From: Crossaster papposus
Lineage: Eukaryota; Echinodermata; Asteroidea; Velatida; Solasteridae
Reading direction: 5' to 3'
DNA length: 64,000 bases
NCBI GenBank assembly: GCA_037893245.1
Contig: JBAIAA010000743.1
Span: 62,001-126,000, forward strand
Below are positions 59,800 to 64,000 of the stretch, piece by piece (the stretch's first letter is position 1; each line of letters begins with the position of its first letter). The position numbers and the translations under genes are program-made. The notes beneath the pieces were generated by a model, which saw only the letters and a program-made list of their open reading frames with translations, made no database searches and was not told where the DNA came from.

Positions 59800-59975
59800 T
59801 ACATTATAAAGCGCGCATTGGTAACCAGCCTATTAAAACGAAAATCACGTGATGTGTTGCGTCAAATTGAGGGCGGGATTTCAATTTTAGGGCCACAGTA
59901 CTATTGTTCCCCTTATAAATATTAGATCGACGTAGAGCGCACCCCGCGCGCCGGTCTTTGGTGTGCGAGTTCCGC
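59800..59975. promoter_or_regulatory. Candidate promoter, CpG-rich patch
   Basis: It contains GCGCGCATTGG (inverted CCAAT), an E-box in ATCACGTGATG, GAGGGCGGGATT (E2F/Sp1-like) and CACCCCGCGCGCCGG within about 150 bp of otherwise AT-rich DNA. The downstream minus-strand genes start at 56.9 and 54.4 kb and both need a 5' exon, so this may be their promoter. That link is inference. Confidence 0.4.
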
Positions 59976-62598
59976 TGATCTATAAACAATTGTTTTAGAA
60001 ACTCAAAAAACTGGCGAAAGACCAGCCAGAGTTAGTGCGAGTAAAAGCTCAAGGATCTCATTTGAAGCACACATGTCTTTGTGTCCAACTGTGAAGGAGA
60101 ACCTGCCTAGTTTATGTTCAAACACTGTTCAAACTACAGACGAGATGATTTGAGAAGGGCACTAAAACTATGAACTGAATAAACAGGATAACACACAATA
60201 CGATTATGGAAGCATATTACAGTTTATTCAAATGACCACGGTTAGCATATAGTTGAATTTTCCGAGTAACCACAATGCAAGGAACAGCACAAACCTGTGA
60301 AATGCCGAGGAAACTGCAAATAACTACTTTTTGGAATGACAGTTGATGCCTAGTTTTAAAACTTTGTACTAAAAACTTGGGGGGGGGGGGGGATTAACAA
60401 CCCAATGTGAAATTACAGATTGAAATGTAAAGTACATGTATGTAATTTTGCCACAATCTAATGAATAACATAAATCAATGTACAACAAAATGGGGGGGGG
60501 GGGGGGGGGGGAATGGAAAAAACAGGGGTTTATCCAAGTTTTCATTTAAGGGGTGGGGGGGTACCATTCACCAACCAAACTCGACTTGGCGCGCGTAGCC
60601 AATATCGGCATGGGGTCTGGGGCCCACTTAAGGGCCCTGAAAATATTTTGATTTTGAAAACGGAGGTGATTTCTGGTCACTTTCCTCAAAAATTACATAA
60701 TACAGTACAGTACAGTACATTGATACTACCAATTTTCAGGAGTTTAGGTTTTTGGGGTTTTTTTCAATCAAATAAACTGCTGAGCAGCCCAAGGCAACTC
60801 CCTTCCCCCTCTATCCATAACTAGTTTCCATGAACAGTACTTACTCAAGAAAATCACACAAGGAAACAAAGTACAGAGTAAATACAGAGTAAATCATATC
60901 ATTTACATAATTTAGCCTCTGCGCTTTTAAAAGCAGTGCGTACAATGTTTTGCAATAATGAATTGCTGTTTAAAATAACTAGTCCATTAGAAGTCCATTC
61001 CAAAATTTCACAGGTACTGCCAAAAGTAACGAAAGCCACAAGTAAACAGAAGATGTCGGATGGGCAATAACAAAGAAATGCCTTTGTCACAGTTCACTCT
61101 GGACATTTGAAGACTTGTAATGGACTCAAAGGGCTTGGTTCATCTTACACATTCCTTCATCCAGATACAGAAGTTGGATCAGATCCTTCTTAAGTTGTGG
61201 ATTAGTACGAGTTTCGAAGTAGTCACATACAACTGTATCTGTGTTCAATTTTTTGTTTTTAATGTGACTAAAGATCTGGATGAAGCGCAAGTTTTGTTAT
61301 AGCACAGTACTGATTCCAAGGATCAGGATTTGGATCTGTCCCGAATCAAACATGCCAAAATACAACACTAACTCGGTCAAAACAAGATGTACATGTACAG
61401 TGTACGTACAAATTGTGGGATGGAATTTGTAGGCGGTGCACAAACATTTGAGGATATTACAATGTATACACGTAAATGTATCAGTTTTTGTGCAAATACT
61501 GGAAATCTATTTACAATTATTTTAAAATAAGCTAAACTGTTCTAGAATTTAATGTTTATTAAGAAGGTGTATCAGGGGCATCACCAGGAAGGCTGTTGTA
61601 GATAAATCGGCACAACAGATAACAAGTTTACAAGCATTGAAATTACAGCTCTTGGATAGCAGTTTCAACTAATTTCTTATCGAACTCTTGGAACAAAGAC
61701 ACATGGCAAGTTGGCGACTAAACTCATGCGTCGAGCAGAAAATCATAACTCGGAAGCAAAATGTTCATCTTTTTGCCAAGGCAAGTTTCGTTTCTTTACC
61801 AATTTGGGAAATGGACATTACTGTTTTACTTCCTCATGTTGTCCCTGAAACAAAGTGCATGCACCAACAAGTCCTTGAAACGGCATACAACAGTGATGTA
61901 CAAAGAACAAATGACATTCTGTATCAACTTCTAAATTTACCTCAAATCACTAGTTCTAACTAAAGTTTTACTTTAATTGATTAAGAATGTTTTTTGTTTT
62001 GTCCTGATTTATATGTACAGCTATTGTGACATAAAAAAATTCATCAAGAAACACAATTTTTTAATTCTTAGACAGCAGTCTGCCGTTATGAAAAAATTCA
62101 AAGAAAAAAAGAAAAAAAAATGCCACAGAAAAACCCAAATTGATAAAAATCAAGATTGTACAATATTCATTAAAACAAGACTGTCCACTAAGCATAATTG
62201 ACGTTGACCAATCACAGATAAACCACTGGACATGTCCAGCAAATTAGGCATTGTGTCATATTTTGTGCTATAAACAAGCAAGCATAAAACATAAATTTGA
62301 CATACATGTATATACTTTAAATTGGTTACACCATAACTACTCGTTACCTGAAACTTTTAGCATCTACTCAAAGTAGTTTCTTTGTGGCAGGGTTTACCTT
62401 GACTAAATCTTGCACTTAAAAAAAACAAAAAACAAAACCAAAATGTTATGATGCCAAAGAATTGACTTTATAAAATAAACAAAAACTTGGTCGACACAAA
62501 CATCCTGATGGAAATCCAAACATTTAATGGAACTTACCACTGATATACATGTACTGCAGTAAAGCAATGACAAAGGGATTTCACTCCTTAAGGAGATT

Positions 62599-62604
62599 TT
62601 TATT
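62599..62604 (-). terminator. Possible poly(A) signal
   Basis: AATAAA on the minus strand only about 22 nt after the stop codon at 62626. It would give an unusually short 3' UTR. Other hexamers lie further downstream, for example near 61555, so usage is uncertain. Confidence 0.3.
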
Positions 62605-62625
62605 ACAGAAGACCCATTATCCTCC

Positions 62626-64000
62626 TCACTGCTCTTCAACAAAGAGGTAGATGGTTCCATCATCGGGAACTTCTTCATCATCCTCTTCCTCCTGGTTCTG
62701 ACTTATGGGCTGATTGGCTGGGACAAGAATGGACTCGACCTGAGTGATTACGTTGGGTTCACTCTCGACCTGAGATTGAGCCTTCTGACCTTCGACCTTT
62801 AGCTGTGGTGGGACCATTGTAGGCAATCCATCATCAGATTCGGTGTCTCGCTCAGCACTCTCTTCTGGTGCCTTTGGTGGTGTCTGCTCCATCTTTTCCA
62901 TTTTCAACTTAGCAGGTGTTGTCTCTGCTTGATTCTCTGCTTGATTCTCTGAGCCCTCCTCTACTGGTTGACTGGTTACTTCATCTTCTTGTGAGGTAGT
63001 TGGCTGGTCTTCACCTTCCTCTTGTATTACCACCTGTCCTGGTAGAAGGTCTCCAGCTATACTTGATTCAGGTTGCTCCTGCTGTTCGACAGTGGCTAGG
63101 GATCCATTGACTATTTGGAGATTTTGCTCAAGGTTGGACACGGTGCCGTCTGGATTCTGAGCGACAGTAAGGACTGTGACTGGACCTCCCTCCTCTCCCT
63201 GAATGATCTGCAGCGTGCCGTCTGCTGTGCCTTGCTGCATGGCTGCCTGAATGGCCTCCGCATCCTCTTGAGAAAGCTGCAAGGTGTTTCCATGCTCGTC
63301 AACTATCTGGTGCTGCTGCTCTGGCATAGCCATTCTTTGTCGACGTGTAACTTTCTTGCTTGGAGAACCACTATCTGATGAAGAATCTCTTCTTTTGCGC
63401 TTCAAGTCAACAGAGTCTTCCTCTGGCTCAGGCTGGATGTTATGCTTCTTCTGCAAGTGATTCGCCAGGGTCTGCTTGTGTTTGAAAGTCTCTTGACAAT
63501 CACTGCACTGAAATGGACGTTCGCCAGTGTGGACTCTCATATGGACCACAAGGTGGCGCTTCTGAGGGGCAGAGTATTCGCACTCCAGACACTGGTAGAT
63601 CTTCTCACCCTTGTGCGTCTTCTGGTGTTGCATGAAGCTGAAGCGGTCAGTAAAGCCATTTTCGCAGATCTTACAGATGAGCGGCTGACCCTGTGTATGC
63701 ATCTTGCGAATGTGGGTCTTCATGTCTGCGTGTCGGCCGAAGGTAGTGTCGCAGTACTCGCACTTGTGAGCTGGGCGAGAACCAGCGTGTTTCCACAGGT
63801 GCTCCTTCAGGCTGCTCTTCTGGGAGAAGCTGTGCTCACACTCCCCACACTGGAACGGCTTTTCACCAGTGTGGACCCGCATATGACGTTTCAGCTTGTA
63901 GTTGTCTGTGCTTGCGTAGTCGCAAAGCGTACATCTGTATGGCTTTTCTCCAGTGTGGGACCTCATGTGGCGTTTGATCTTGCTTGCTTCCACGCTGTAA
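62626..64000 (-). CDS. C2H2 zinc-finger protein, 3' part (gene runs off the window)
   Basis: The frame is open from the window edge to TGA at 62626, about 457 residues. The edge cuts a finger ending EASKIKRHMRSH. TTACAG at 63995-64000 could be a splice acceptor, or the frame could simply continue, so the exon start is not settled. Counting from codon 63993, six full C2H2 fingers follow at about 21-41, 49-69, 78-99, 107-127, 135-155 and 163-184. TGEKP linkers precede fingers 1 and 2, and TGERP precedes finger 6. A KRKRR nuclear-localisation-like stretch is at about 198. Residues ~224-297 start EQQHQIVDEHGNTLQLSQ and are homologous to the tail of the 53.4-kb protein. A Gln/Glu-rich, acidic C-terminus with an LKVEG SUMO-like site follows. 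It is probably a nuclear transcription factor and may be ZFP64-related, although the name is not assigned. Confidence 0.9.
   Translation of the reverse strand, partial: YSVEASKIKRHMRSHTGEKPYRCTLCDYASTDNYKLKRHMRVHTGEKPFQCGECEHSFSQKSSLKEHLWKHAGSRPAHKCEYCDTTFGRHADMKTHIRKMHTQGQPLICKICENGFTDRFSFMQHQKTHKGEKIYQCLECEYSAPQKRHLVVHMRVHTGERPFQCSDCQETFKHKQTLANHLQKKHNIQPEPEEDSVDLKRKRRDSSSDSGSPSKKVTRRQRMAMPEQQHQIVDEHGNTLQLSQEDAEAIQAAMQQGTADGTLQIIQGEEGGPVTVLTVAQNPDGTVSNLEQNLQIVNGSLATVEQQEQPESSIAGDLLPGQVVIQEEGEDQPTTSQEDEVTSQPVEEGSENQAENQAETTPAKLKMEKMEQTPPKAPEESAERDTESDDGLPTMVPPQLKVEGQKAQSQVESEPNVITQVESILVPANQPISQNQEEEDDEEVPDDGTIYLFVEEQ

Larger units (their letters stand above)
56860..62598. other. Gene-poor spacer upstream of the FLYWCH gene
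   Basis: No firm gene. Open frames at 56976-57287 and 59500-59925 have no recognisable family. The stretch at about 57360-58560 reads like decayed coding or transposon sequence, for example a plus-strand fragment TFIKRKQSAVAEKAKADGK near 58100, but I cannot assign it. A MITE family 2 left end starts at 58765. There is a GC-rich promoter-like patch at 59800-59975, and G runs lie at 60379-60392 and 60492-60511. A perfect minus-strand donor CAG|GTAAGT at 58663 could end a non-coding first exon for the FLYWCH gene. Confidence 0.4.

Noticed and set aside
59500-59925. 141-residue plus-strand frame over the CpG patch
   Set aside because: It has no family resemblance and an unfavourable start, and it overlaps a promoter-like region.

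Overview
The window looks like nuclear DNA of an invertebrate animal. The genes have introns with GT-AG junctions, intergenic DNA is AT-rich and full of miniature transposons and satellites, and palindromic words such as GTACATGTAC recur everywhere. The protein families fit a metazoan, and the TCAIM orthologue aligns with the vertebrate protein along its whole length, so a marine deuterostome (echinoderm, hemichordate or cephalochordate) is my best guess. The species cannot be fixed from this window.

Layout. 1-11.5 kb is satellite DNA: a ~94-bp array, a 19-bp array, a ~88-bp array with higher-order structure, and a 21-bp array of over 4 kb. The long open frames there are repeat artefacts. 11.5-25.6 kb holds a very large minus-strand C2H2 zinc-finger gene. 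Two coding exons are visible and give ~3053 residues, with SUMO-type sites, a CtBP-type PEDLS motif and an AT-hook, which suggests a repressor-type chromatin or transcription factor. 25.6-46 kb has no coding gene that I can support. It contains three miniature inverted-repeat transposon families, a 1-kb inverted-arm element, and a series of GC-rich islands with bZIP-, POU- and homeodomain-like sites that may be promoters or enhancers. 46.5-51.8 kb is a complete nine-exon minus-strand TCAIM gene (489 residues).

53.4-64 kb is a second zinc-finger cluster, all on the minus strand: a six-finger C2H2 protein (314 residues), a triple-FLYWCH protein (481 residues), and the 3' end of another C2H2 gene that runs off the window. 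The two C2H2 proteins flanking the FLYWCH gene are paralogues. Their fingers align one to one and they share a ~70-residue C-terminal module starting QIVDEHGNTL.

Every gene in the window is on the minus strand. The three complete zinc-finger genes each put their ATG inside an exon that has its own 5' splice acceptor and an in-frame upstream stop, so non-coding first exons remain to be found. Strong donor sites just after the FLYWCH stop codon, facing the acceptor of the next C2H2 exon, raise the possibility of a shared or dicistronic transcript.
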